The notes beneath the pieces were generated by a model that saw only the letters and a program-made list of their open reading frames with translations, did not search any database and was not told the origin of the DNA. From Coleofasciculus sp. FACHB-1120 (GTDB lineage Bacteria; Cyanobacteriota; Cyanobacteriia; Cyanobacteriales; FACHB-T130): a stretch of DNA of 64,000 nt. The stretch lies in assembly GCF_014698845.1 (NCBI RefSeq), contig NZ_JACJTV010000009.1, positions 124,001-188,000 on the forward strand, written 5' to 3'. Positions 26,987 to 35,349 of the stretch are shown here, piece by piece; the first letter of the stretch is position 1, and each line of letters begins with the position of its first letter. Made by a program: the position numbers and the translations under genes.

Positions 26987-29900
26987 CTAGTAAGTCGCTT
27001 GGGTAAGGGTTTGGTGAATTTGGTCTAACACTTCTGCCATCGATAGGGCGGGCACGCGCAGAATTTTGGTAGCGATCGCGCTGAGGATTTCCGGCAACTC
27101 TGAGGTAGGTTCATCGACCCCATCCCCTTGATGCTCCAGCACCAAAATCGGCGGCAGAAAAGGCATCTGTCTCAAGGAAGTCAGCGCCTCCATCAAGGCT
27201 GGATTTAGCTCCATGTCTGCCAGATCGATCAGCAATAAATCAACGTTTTGGTGTTGAAGTTGCCGCAACACTTCAGTCCAAGAGCGCGAAAGTATACTTC
27301 TAAACCCGGCTTTTTGTAGGTAGTGAATTAGAGGAGATGCCTTCGAGCCGCCCCCCTGGGGTTTCGCGAACAATCGAGGGTCGAAGGCTTCGCTTGTCGG
27401 GTAGCGATTGACGCTTGCAGATAAATCCATTAGCGATCGCGCATCGACGACTAAAATGCTGGGCTTACAGCTCATCCCGACGGCTATCTGAATCACCTGC
27501 AACAAGGCTGCGGTATGGTCGTTCCCCTCTCCTGCCAAACAGGGAAAGACACAAAGACTGCTCACTTGATTTGCAGCCTCAGTGGTTGGGCGATCTAGCG
27601 TTACTAATGGTAAGGAAGCAAGGCTCGTCCGTGAGGCAAGCTGTTTGAGATAGGCAAGCGGATCTTCTAGACCCCCACCATCGAGGATGACGACATCCGG
27701 CTGCCAAACGCGAGCCAAAAGTTCTGCCTGTTCTAGATCGTCGGCTTCTAGAACCCGGTGATTTGGCGAGAGTCCCAATGCCGTGGGCGAAAATTCTATC
27801 GCGGCTTGCTCAAGAGAAGTGAGATGTAAAATCGTCAGGCTAACGTTGGTGCATTGCTTTGGCTTGGTTAAACAAGTCAGGCTGTGGCGTAAAGTTTCCG
27901 CCTGGACTGGCAGTGTTAAAAAGCCATCTGCTCGGTTGGAGGCGGCTTGCTCTTTTTCGGCGTTAGCGGCTGTCACGATGACTGGAATGTGGCAGGTTTG
28001 GTCGTCTGATTTGAGCAGAGTCAGCACGTCCCAGCCGGAAAGCAGGGGCAAGCACGGGTTGAGCAGTATGGCTTGTGGCTGAAATCGCCGTGCTTTTTCG
28101 AGGGCTTCTGTCCCGGAACGAGCGATCGCGGCTCGATAGCCTAAACTGCTGAGTTGCTGGGTTAAATGGTCGATGTAGTGGGGTGCAGCTTCGACAATCA
28201 AAATCAACCGATTGCGGTTCAAGGATGAACGATGAGGAGCGAAGGATGCATCCCGATTTTTTTGAGCCTTCATCCTGCTTCCTTCCTCCTTGCGCGTCGG
28301 CGGAATCGGAGGAAGTAGCAGGGTAAACTGGCTTCCTTCACCGGGTTTGGAGAGAAAGGAAACATCCCCACCGTGCAGACGAGCCAAACCTTGGGTTAAA
28401 ACCAGTCCCAACCCCGTCCCGTCAAAGCGGCGGGTCATGGGGTCTTCTAGTTGTTGGAATTTCTGAAAGATTAGATGTTGTTTTGCCTCTGGGATGCCAA
28501 TGCCGGTGTCCCAAACAGTAAAAGCAATCCAGCCTTCCCACCGACTAACTTTCAGTCCAGTCTCGCCGCCCGCTTCGGTAAATTTGAGGGCGTTGGAAAG
28601 CAGGTGTGTGAGCATCTGCCGCAGACGCAAATCGTCCGCCACAATCGTTTCTAATCCAGGTTCGATACTGAGCGTAAAACCCAGTTCCTCTTGGGCGTTG
28701 CTAGCGGGTTCTTGCCCCGTCGCCGGTTGGTCTTTTAAGGTTTGGAGTTGTCTCGCTTGAGATAAAGCGCGATCGCACACTGTCAAAATATTGACGGGTT
28801 CCGGCGATAGTTCCATCTGACCCGTCTCCATCCGGGTCAAATCTAAAATATCGTTGACCACCGTCATCAACTGACGCCCACTCTGATGAATCAGCTTTGC
28901 ATAGCGTTCCTGACGCTCGTTGAGCTGTCCCAATACCCGATCCTTTAGCAAGCTGGATAAACCCAGCACGGAAGTTAGGGGAGTCTTCAATTCGTGGCTG
29001 ATACAGGCTAAAAACTCATCCTTCATCCGGTTGAGCTGCACTAAATCCGCATTTTTAGCCGTTAGTTCCTTGGCAACCTGCTGCTGTTCGGTGATATCCG
29101 TCGCCATCACTAGCCATAAGTCAGTGCTGAGTGCTGAAGATTGCTGGTCAGGACTCAGTGAAGAGGAAGAAGCGGGAATATACGAATTTCCTCGGAACTC
29201 CTGTTCTGGGGTTTCGCCAAAGGTTCCGAGAAGTTCTAACTCAGCCCCGTTCTGCCACAGGGGAATTTTGACAAACTGCCAAATGCGCTCGTTGCCCTTT
29301 TTCCAGGTTCTAGAGGACTGGGTTGCTGAGGAATTATCGAGAGGGTTATTTAGAGTCAGGGTGGCTTCTGTGGCTGACATCACGCTGGCAGAATCACCGC
29401 TGACAGAGGCTTCATCTGCACCCAAATCGGATCGGTTGCTTGGCTTTGAAGGCTCCCATCGCCGAGCCGACTGAATTTCCTGGGCGCTAGACTGGGCGCT
29501 AGAACTTCCGGCGAATATCTCGCTCCACGCTGAGGGCAAGGAATCTAATCTGGCAGGTGCCTCTTGCTGTACTACGGGTGGGTGAAAGCTTTCCCCAATC
29601 TGCTGACGCCAAGTTAGGTTCTGAGCGATCGCGTGTCCAGAACTTGTTTGCAATCTTAAAGGCAATGGCAGTTGTTCTAGCAGTTGCACTAAGGTTCGGT
29701 GTCCGCCGTGCGATTGCCCCGTTTGTGTCCCTGTCGGCTTCACCGCAGCGGGGAGTTGCGCGGTGTTTGTTGCGACTGACCGAGGGAAAGACGGTTTGCG
29801 TAGATGTCCGGATGCTTGGAGGGCGGCTTCTCGGAGCGGAGTTGCTTCCTGCAAGGCGATCGCATCTTCTTGGAGTTCTCCACAGGTATACGCTTGGGAA

Positions 29901-30451
29901 GCCCGCTTCTGACTACTACCGATGGCCCATTCCTCGCTGCCTTCGGCGGTTGCCATGAATTTTAAGATACGCTGGCTATCTAACAAACCCAAGAATTGAT
30001 GAGTGGGATCGACTACAGCCCAGTGTTGCGGTATTTGGGAATTGCAAGAGCGTAAATACCCCCGAAATTCTTTCAAAGAAAGCTGGCTCGGCAAGGTTGT
30101 CAACCGTTCAATCAGAGGGAAATCCAGGTGACACAGGGGTTGCTGTAAATCCAGCGTCAAAGGAGCAACTAAATAATTTTCTTGGTTGAACGAATTTGTT
30201 AATCGAAGATGAGGCATTATTGCCCGCAGATTGATGACTCCCAGTGGATGTTGCTGTTCGCTGACTACAACCAGGCGATCGCAACGACCAGAGCTAAAAA
30301 TCTCTAGCACCCTTACCAATGCCACTGTTTGTTCGCAAACGGGAACTGGCTCAATAAATTCCTTTAAACTGGGAGTGGATATGGACATGACCAACCTGGC
30401 TAGGGGAAAGTGCAACAAGAACGCACGCAGTACGTCGCCGCTCGAATTCAT
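26987..30451 (-). CDS. CBS-domain hybrid histidine kinase with degenerate receivers, divergent from kaiABC
   Basis: 1154 residues. The N-terminal ~170 residues look like a CBS pair (VCEQTVALVRVLEIFSSGRCDRLVVVSEQQHPLGVINLRAIM; HWAVVDPTHQFLGLLDSQRIL). A variable, low-complexity region and a PAS-like stretch follow. HisKA has the phospho-His in CISHELKTPLTSVLG (~483) and HATPase ends in FDGTGLGLVLTQGLARLHGG (~640). Three receiver-like domains finish the protein: the first has Asn in place of the acceptor Asp (ILLNPCLPLL) and lacks the conserved Lys; the second keeps an Asp (VVILDGGG) but little else; the third (LLLIDLADM) lacks a standard active site. Pseudo-receivers and a location divergent from kaiA invite comparison with clock kinases such as CikA, but no functional link is shown. 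ATG at 30451; a second in-frame ATG at 30388 starts directly before the CBS region. Confidence 0.85.
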   Translation of the reverse strand: MNSSGDVLRAFLLHFPLARLVMSISTPSLKEFIEPVPVCEQTVALVRVLEIFSSGRCDRLVVVSEQQHPLGVINLRAIMPHLRLTNSFNQENYLVAPLTLDLQQPLCHLDFPLIERLTTLPSQLSLKEFRGYLRSCNSQIPQHWAVVDPTHQFLGLLDSQRILKFMATAEGSEEWAIGSSQKRASQAYTCGELQEDAIALQEATPLREAALQASGHLRKPSFPRSVATNTAQLPAAVKPTGTQTGQSHGGHRTLVQLLEQLPLPLRLQTSSGHAIAQNLTWRQQIGESFHPPVVQQEAPARLDSLPSAWSEIFAGSSSAQSSAQEIQSARRWEPSKPSNRSDLGADEASVSGDSASVMSATEATLTLNNPLDNSSATQSSRTWKKGNERIWQFVKIPLWQNGAELELLGTFGETPEQEFRGNSYIPASSSSLSPDQQSSALSTDLWLVMATDITEQQQVAKELTAKNADLVQLNRMKDEFLACISHELKTPLTSVLGLSSLLKDRVLGQLNERQERYAKLIHQSGRQLMTVVNDILDLTRMETGQMELSPEPVNILTVCDRALSQARQLQTLKDQPATGQEPASNAQEELGFTLSIEPGLETIVADDLRLRQMLTHLLSNALKFTEAGGETGLKVSRWEGWIAFTVWDTGIGIPEAKQHLIFQKFQQLEDPMTRRFDGTGLGLVLTQGLARLHGGDVSFLSKPGEGSQFTLLLPPIPPTRKEEGSRMKAQKNRDASFAPHRSSLNRNRLILIVEAAPHYIDHLTQQLSSLGYRAAIARSGTEALEKARRFQPQAILLNPCLPLLSGWDVLTLLKSDDQTCHIPVIVTAANAEKEQAASNRADGFLTLPVQAETLRHSLTCLTKPKQCTNVSLTILHLTSLEQAAIEFSPTALGLSPNHRVLEADDLEQAELLARVWQPDVVILDGGGLEDPLAYLKQLASRTSLASLPLVTLDRPTTEAANQVSSLCVFPCLAGEGNDHTAALLQVIQIAVGMSCKPSILVVDARSLMDLSASVNRYPTSEAFDPRLFAKPQGGGSKASPLIHYLQKAGFRSILSRSWTEVLRQLQHQNVDLLLIDLADMELNPALMEALTSLRQMPFLPPILVLEHQGDGVDEPTSELPEILSAIATKILRVPALSMAEVLDQIHQTLTQATY

Positions 30452-30759
30452 CGCTGAGGCTCAGTAGGTGCGGAGAGCGCTTGGGTTTTTCCCTGCCTAC
30501 AGCCTATCGGTATTTAAAAAGGAGTTGACAAAATTTGGATTTCGTACGGCTAGTTTTTAAAAAGCAAAAACAAGGTACTGCTCAATTATGCCTCGGTCGA
30601 GGGGGCTTCTTGAGGCTACTAATTACAATTAATAACAATTGGATTAATGATTAAATTAATATTAAATAGTTAATGAAGAATGCCGGTGAGAGATCCTCCT
30701 CCTGAGCGCTGTCTCCAGACAAACACTAATTTAATTTTTACTTTACATTACTTAAAGTT
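30452..30759. promoter_or_regulatory. Divergent region between hybrid kinase and kaiA
   Basis: 308 bp, AT-rich near kaiA (ATTAATTAAATTAATA-like runs at 30620-30675). A TTGACA box at 30525-30530 could be a -35 element for kaiA, but no good -10 follows at 17 bp. No ORF is convincing. Confidence 0.35.
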
Positions 30760-31707
30760 TTGCATCAGCCGCTGTCTATTTGTACTTTTGTGCGCTCTGA
30801 GTCGTTGGCACAGTCCTTACGCGATTCATTGTGCAGCGAATCCCCGAAAGAAGCGATCGCCGTAGAACATCGCTATACTCTGAACCAGATATCATCCTTA
30901 CCTGAGTTGTTTGACTGGGTTGAGCAGCACAAGCAGCAAATTGATTGTTTGGTTTTACAAGAAGACTCGTCGCTGCGTCCCCTCGTCAATCACTTGTATG
31001 AACAAGGCATACTGCTGCCAGTTGTGATTTTCTCCGGGGTAACGGATGAAGCCAGTCAGGGAGCAACCACCCTAGAGGGGCAAAATCCCACCCGTAGTGC
31101 CCCGAATTCTACCCAAGCCTTGGAGACTTATATCTACCACCCAGGGGAAGTTTATGTAGCTGCAACCGAAGCGGACAAGATTGTACGGTTGATTGAACGT
31201 GCGATCGCTCAGTTTCTGACCCTTGCTCCCACCTGTCTCCTGCCCGATTGCTCCATCACCGTTGATGCCATCACCGAGTTGCACACTCAAAATTTTCTCA
31301 TGCTACAGCAGCGACGGCTGTCTGAAAAACTTAAGGAGCGATTAGGATACTTGGGTGTGTACTATAAGCGAAATCCGCAGTCTTTTTTCCGCTATCTATC
31401 CCGAACGGAAAAACAAGAGCTTTTACAGCAACTCCGCGCAGAATACCGCAAAATCGTTCTCAGTTACTTTTCCAAAGAGAGTACACTGAATCAAATAATC
31501 GACCAATTTGTGACAACGGCTTTTTTTGCCGACATCTCTGTTTCTCAAATTGTCGAAATTCATATGGAATTAATGGATGATTTTTCCAAAAAACTGAAAG
31601 TAGAGGGGCGGAGTGAAGAAGTCTTACTGGACTATCGCTTAACTTTGATTGATGTCATCGCTCACCTGTGCGAAATGTATCGCCGTTCCATCCCTAGAGA
31701 GTCATGA
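30760..31707 (+). CDS. kaiA: Circadian clock protein KaiA, full length
   Basis: 315 residues. KaiA stimulates KaiC autophosphorylation by binding its C-terminal tail. The N-terminal pseudo-receiver (residues ~5-165) and the C-terminal KaiC-binding four-helix domain (LKERLGYLGVYYKR, EIVLSYFS, AFFADISVSQIVEIHMELMDDF, LLDYRLTLIDVIAHLCEMYRRSIPRE) are both present, unlike the short KaiA of Nostoc. The protein is longer than the 284-residue S. elongatus KaiA because of an inserted loop around residues 98-120. The reading frame begins with TTG at 30760; translation from there (MHQPLSICTFVRS) aligns with the start of S. elongatus KaiA, and no in-frame ATG precedes it. First gene of kaiABC. Confidence 0.95.
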   Translation: MHQPLSICTFVRSESLAQSLRDSLCSESPKEAIAVEHRYTLNQISSLPELFDWVEQHKQQIDCLVLQEDSSLRPLVNHLYEQGILLPVVIFSGVTDEASQGATTLEGQNPTRSAPNSTQALETYIYHPGEVYVAATEADKIVRLIERAIAQFLTLAPTCLLPDCSITVDAITELHTQNFLMLQQRRLSEKLKERLGYLGVYYKRNPQSFFRYLSRTEKQELLQQLRAEYRKIVLSYFSKESTLNQIIDQFVTTAFFADISVSQIVEIHMELMDDFSKKLKVEGRSEEVLLDYRLTLIDVIAHLCEMYRRSIPRES

Positions 31708-31812
31708 GCCTACGCTTTAAACAATTCATTTAAAGCAGACTCCGAAAAAAAAACCTAGACTTTAGACAATTCCGATTTCCCACTCCAACACTCTTACCCT
31801 AATCCCTACGCT

Positions 31813-32127
31813 ATGAGTGCGCTAAAGAAAACTTATGTTCTCAAGCTCTACGTTGCTGGAAATACTAGCAATTCTGTACGAGCTTTGACAACACTCAAAA
31901 ATATCCTTGAACACGAATTTCAAGGTGTCTACGCTCTCAAAGTGATCGATGTTCTCAAAAATCCGCAACTGGCAGAGGAAGATAAAATTTTAGCTACGCC
32001 GACCTTAGCGAAAGTATTACCACCTCCAGTCCGCAAAATTATCGGGGATCTTTCAGATCGGGAAAAGGTCTTGGTAGGGCTAGATATTCTCTACGAAGAA
32101 CTCACTGAAGCCGAAGCGGATTTATAA
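31813..32127 (+). CDS. kaiB: Circadian clock protein KaiB
   Basis: 104 residues, the normal size. KaiB switches fold to bind the CI ring of phosphorylated KaiC, sequesters KaiA and recruits output kinases. Diagnostic segments: [73 protein letters not shown]. The acidic C-terminal tail is typical. It is 105 bp after kaiA and 93 bp before kaiC; spacing of this size leaves room for a separate kaiBC promoter as in S. elongatus. Confidence 0.97.
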   Translation: MSALKKTYVLKLYVAGNTSNSVRALTTLKNILEHEFQGVYALKVIDVLKNPQLAEEDKILATPTLAKVLPPPVRKIIGDLSDREKVLVGLDILYEELTEAEADL

Positions 32128-32220
32128 ACTTTAACTCGGACTGGAGGCTTTAGACTTTAAACTCTTGTATGTTTCCTAACCCGTTGCTGCAAATAGAGCC
32201 AATTTTTTGCGACTGAAGCG

Positions 32221-33786
32221 ATGACTAAAACTAATCCGATTGAGCAACAAACCGAGTTGGCTCCACTGGGAGTACAAAAAATCCGGACGATGATTGAAGG
32301 CTTCGATGATATTAGTCATGGAGGCTTACCTCTAGGGAGAACCACCTTGTTCAGTGGTACTTCTGGAACTGGCAAGACATTATTTGCCGTTCAATTTCTT
32401 TACAATGGAATTGCTTATTTTGATGAGCCTGGGGTATTTGTAACTTTTGAAGAATCGCCTACTGATATCATCAAAAATGCCTCTAGTTTTGGATGGAATT
32501 TGCAACGATTAATTGATGAAGGGAAGTTGTTTATTCTGGACGCTTCCCCCGATCCAGAAGGGCAGGAAGTGGTCGGAAATTTTGACCTTTCTGCTCTAAT
32601 TGAGCGCATACAGTACGCCATTCGTAAATATAAAGCTAAGCGAGTTTCTATCGATTCTGTTACCGCTGTTTTTCAGCAATATGATGCCGCTTCCGTGGTG
32701 CGGAGAGAGATTTTTCGCTTGGTAGCCCGCCTCAAGCAAATTGGCGTTACTACAGTGATGACAACGGAACGGCTAGAAGAATATGGCCCGGTAGCGCGGT
32801 TTGGGGTAGAAGAGTTTGTTTCCGATAACGTGGCAATTGTCCGCAACGTTTTAGAAGGAGAACGCCGTCGCCGCACGATTGAAATTCTCAAACTTCGTGG
32901 CACTACTCACATGAAGGGGGAATATCCTTTCACGATGACCAATAATGGCATCAATATTTTCCCACTCGGAGCGATGCGGCTCACTCAGCGTTCTTCCAAT
33001 ATCCGCGTTTCTTCGGGTGTCAAAACCCTTGACGAAATGTGTGGGGGTGGATATTTTAAAGATTCTATCATTCTAGCAACAGGTGCCACAGGTACCGGCA
33101 AAACGCTTTTAGTTAGCAAATTTTTGCAAGTTGCCTGCACAAACAACGAACGTGCAATTTTATTTGCTTACGAAGAATCTCGTGCCCAACTATCTCGTAA
33201 CGCCTACTCTTGGGGCATAGATTTTGAGGAGATGGAACAAAAAGGATTGCTGCGAATCCTTTGCACCTATCCAGAGTCGGCTGGATTAGAAGACCACTTG
33301 CAGATGATTAAGTCAGAAATTGCTGAATTCAAGCCGTCTCGCATTGCCATTGATTCGCTTTCGGCATTAGCCCGAGGCATCAGCAATAACGCCTTCCGAC
33401 AGTTTGTAATTGGTGTCACAGGTTATGCCAAGCAAGAGGAAATCACTGGCTTTTTTACCAATACTACAGATCACTTCATGGGTTCCCACTCGATTACGGA
33501 TTCCCATATTTCCACGATTACAGACACGATTTTGATGCTGCAATATGTGGAAATTCGCGGTGAAATGTCCCGCGCTATCAATGTCTTTAAGATGCGGGGT
33601 TCATGGCATGAAAAAGGTATCCGCGAGTACACGATTAGTGACGCGGGAGCTGAAATTAAGGATTCGTTCCGCAATTACGAACGAATTATCAGTGGTTCTC
33701 CGACTCGGATTGCGGTTGACGAAAAGAGCGAACTCTCCCGAATTGTCAGAGGCATGAGGGAAAACGGCGACGATACCGAAATCTAA
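32221..33786 (+). CDS. kaiC: Circadian clock ATPase/autokinase KaiC
   Basis: 521 residues, with two RecA-like halves. CI has Walker A SGTSGTGKT (Lys52) and CII has Walker A TGATGTGKT (~295). The CII phosphorylation sites fall exactly at Ser431 and Thr432 (ITDSHISTITD), the same numbers as in S. elongatus, with Thr426 also kept. The KaiA-binding tail is present (FRNYERIISGSPTRIAVDEKSELSRIVRG). The protein forms hexamers whose slow ATPase and phosphorylation cycle set circadian time. All features of an active clock are intact. Confidence 0.98.
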   Translation: MTKTNPIEQQTELAPLGVQKIRTMIEGFDDISHGGLPLGRTTLFSGTSGTGKTLFAVQFLYNGIAYFDEPGVFVTFEESPTDIIKNASSFGWNLQRLIDEGKLFILDASPDPEGQEVVGNFDLSALIERIQYAIRKYKAKRVSIDSVTAVFQQYDAASVVRREIFRLVARLKQIGVTTVMTTERLEEYGPVARFGVEEFVSDNVAIVRNVLEGERRRRTIEILKLRGTTHMKGEYPFTMTNNGINIFPLGAMRLTQRSSNIRVSSGVKTLDEMCGGGYFKDSIILATGATGTGKTLLVSKFLQVACTNNERAILFAYEESRAQLSRNAYSWGIDFEEMEQKGLLRILCTYPESAGLEDHLQMIKSEIAEFKPSRIAIDSLSALARGISNNAFRQFVIGVTGYAKQEEITGFFTNTTDHFMGSHSITDSHISTITDTILMLQYVEIRGEMSRAINVFKMRGSWHEKGIREYTISDAGAEIKDSFRNYERIISGSPTRIAVDEKSELSRIVRGMRENGDDTEI

Positions 33787-34210
33787 CAGCTCTAGTAGGA
33801 GCATCTGGAATCTGTAAAGCTTCTATCTTTAGGCTTATATCCGAAGATATACGGGTACAAGCATTCGCTCTCCCCAAAGACGGAGTGCGGTCATTTTTCC
33901 TAATCTTAAAAATGGTGAAATCCCCTGAGAGCCTTGCTTTTACGCGAAAATCCTGGGATTGATTTTCTTGAAAATTCCCGGCTTCTTTACACAATCTTCA
34001 TAATTTGGCGATCCTTTTGCTACTTTTTTAAAGTTTAGGTAAAGATAAGCTGGAATCCGTAGCAATATTTTTGAAGGAAAGATTAAATATAAAAAACGTC
34101 AATCCGCATATTTACGGAGTTACCCGATCTTTAAGGCTGGGAGACTGAAGAATATAAAGTAGTCTAGTCGTTTTCATCTGACCACAGCCCAGGGGAGGAG
34201 ATTGAGTCAA
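33787..34210. other. Gap after kaiC
   Basis: 424 bp, AT-rich. An ORF of 82 codons on the minus strand has no ribosome site or recognisable protein. AATCCC/GGGATT (near 33923-33960) is a weak inverted repeat that could serve as part of the kaiC 3' end. A strong ribosome site (AGGGGAGGAG, 34191-34200) belongs to the next gene. Confidence 0.4.
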
Positions 34211-35056
34211 ATGCCGACCTTCGAGAAATCTCAACTTCAGTTAAACAATTTTCAACTGCTTGATGAGATATTTTTCCCCACAAACCATCAAACTGATGCC
34301 AGATTGAATCTTAAGCAAATCTGGGAGAAAGTTGCACTGCAATGGGAACAAACTGCTGCTTCTATAGAAACTCCTAGAGAAATTTGGGACAATATTCCGA
34401 CAGGGAAACACTTCGATTCGATTCTGGATCTAGGATGTGGATATGGCAGGCATGCTGCCTATCTTTCAAAACAAAAAGAAATCACCTGCAATCAGTATTA
34501 CGGAATAGATATTTCTGAAAATATGCTACGTCGGATGCTGACCTTTAATAAGGCATACAATTTATTCTCTTCACCGAATTTTGCTTTAATTTGTATGCAA
34601 ATGGGTGAGTTGCCCTTTGAGGACAATTCAATAGAATTTATAATCTCAAGTAGTGTTTTTCTTCACCTAGAAAAGCAACAGCTCACTAAGAACCTGGCAG
34701 AAATTGCTCGTGTCATCAAGCCAGGGGGAGTTTTTATTTTCGAGGATTTATTTTACAACCGCTACTGTCCGGCAAATATCCGAGATAACGTTCTGAGAAA
34801 AGTGAGGAAATCTGGAGCCACTTTAGCCGATCTCAAGCAATACTCCTTGCGGGAAATCAACTGGCTACTGAAAAATTCCCAACTATCGCAAAAATGCCCT
34901 GAATATACGATAAAACCCCATAAATCTGTCATGCTAGCAGAACAACTAAGGGGAGTTGAGATTTCGGCTACGCCAGATATTGATCGGGAAATGAATCCTT
35001 CCAAATTTTTGAAAGGACTTTTGGCAAGTGGTTATTGCGTTTACTCGAAAGGCTAA
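34211..35056 (+). CDS. Class I SAM-dependent methyltransferase
   Basis: 281 residues from the ATG at 34211, placed 10 bases after AGGGGAGGAG; an in-frame TTG at 34202 is too close to that site. SAM-binding motif I is ILDLGCGYGRHAAYLS, motif II YYGIDISENMLRRM, and the post-II LPFEDNSIEFIISSSVFLHL and KPGGVFIFEDLF blocks fit the Methyltransf_11 type. The N- and C-terminal extensions (RKVRKSGATLADLKQYSLREINWLL) are not recognised, so the substrate is unknown. It is a single-gene unit closed by a strong terminator. Confidence 0.82.
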   Translation: MPTFEKSQLQLNNFQLLDEIFFPTNHQTDARLNLKQIWEKVALQWEQTAASIETPREIWDNIPTGKHFDSILDLGCGYGRHAAYLSKQKEITCNQYYGIDISENMLRRMLTFNKAYNLFSSPNFALICMQMGELPFEDNSIEFIISSSVFLHLEKQQLTKNLAEIARVIKPGGVFIFEDLFYNRYCPANIRDNVLRKVRKSGATLADLKQYSLREINWLLKNSQLSQKCPEYTIKPHKSVMLAEQLRGVEISATPDIDREMNPSKFLKGLLASGYCVYSKG

Positions 35057-35070
35057 AGGTAAAGATTAGA

Positions 35071-35099
35071 GGAGAGACGCGATCGCGTCTCTCCTTTTT
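35071..35099 (+). terminator. Rho-independent terminator with HIP1 core
   Basis: A perfect 24-nt palindrome (35071-35094) followed by TTTTT, 15 bp after the methyltransferase stop. The centre of the palindrome is the HIP1 octamer GCGATCGC, flanked by GGAGAGAC and GTCTCTCC. Confidence 0.85.
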
Positions 35100-35110
35100 A
35101 GGGCTTTCAA

Positions 35111-35183
35111 CGAGCATGGAGGGATTCGAACCCCCGACCCTCAGAACCGGAATCTGATGCTCTATCCACTGAGCTACATGCCC
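35111..35183 (-). tRNA. tRNA-Arg (anticodon CCG)
   Basis: 73 nt on the minus strand. The acceptor stem GGGCATG pairs with CATGCTC (one G-T pair), the D-arm has AGCTCAGTGGATAGAGC, the anticodon loop TTCCGGT is closed by CAGA/TCTG, and the T-arm has GGGTTCGAATCCC. Anticodon CCG reads CGG. CCA is not encoded. It lies in the convergent gap after the methyltransferase terminator. Confidence 0.95.
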
Positions 35184-35349
35184 TAATAACTTGAATAGTA
35201 TAACATTTTTCGGGATTTAGCAATTCAGGCATTCCGGATGCTGTTACTTTCCGGTAAATTGGTCAGCGGCTGGGCGATGCCTCTCAAAGAAAATGATTCG
35301 CTTTGCACCTGATGCCAGAAGCCTTCATTTTGATTGCCCCTAGTCTATA

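Noticed and set aside
30525-30553. Sigma70-type promoter for kaiA
   Set aside because: TTGACA is present but the 17-bp spaced hexamer is GGCTAG, far from TATAAT; kept only as a weak possibility.
33746-33994. 82-codon minus-strand ORF after kaiC
   Set aside because: Overlaps the kaiC 3' end and lacks start signals or protein-like composition.
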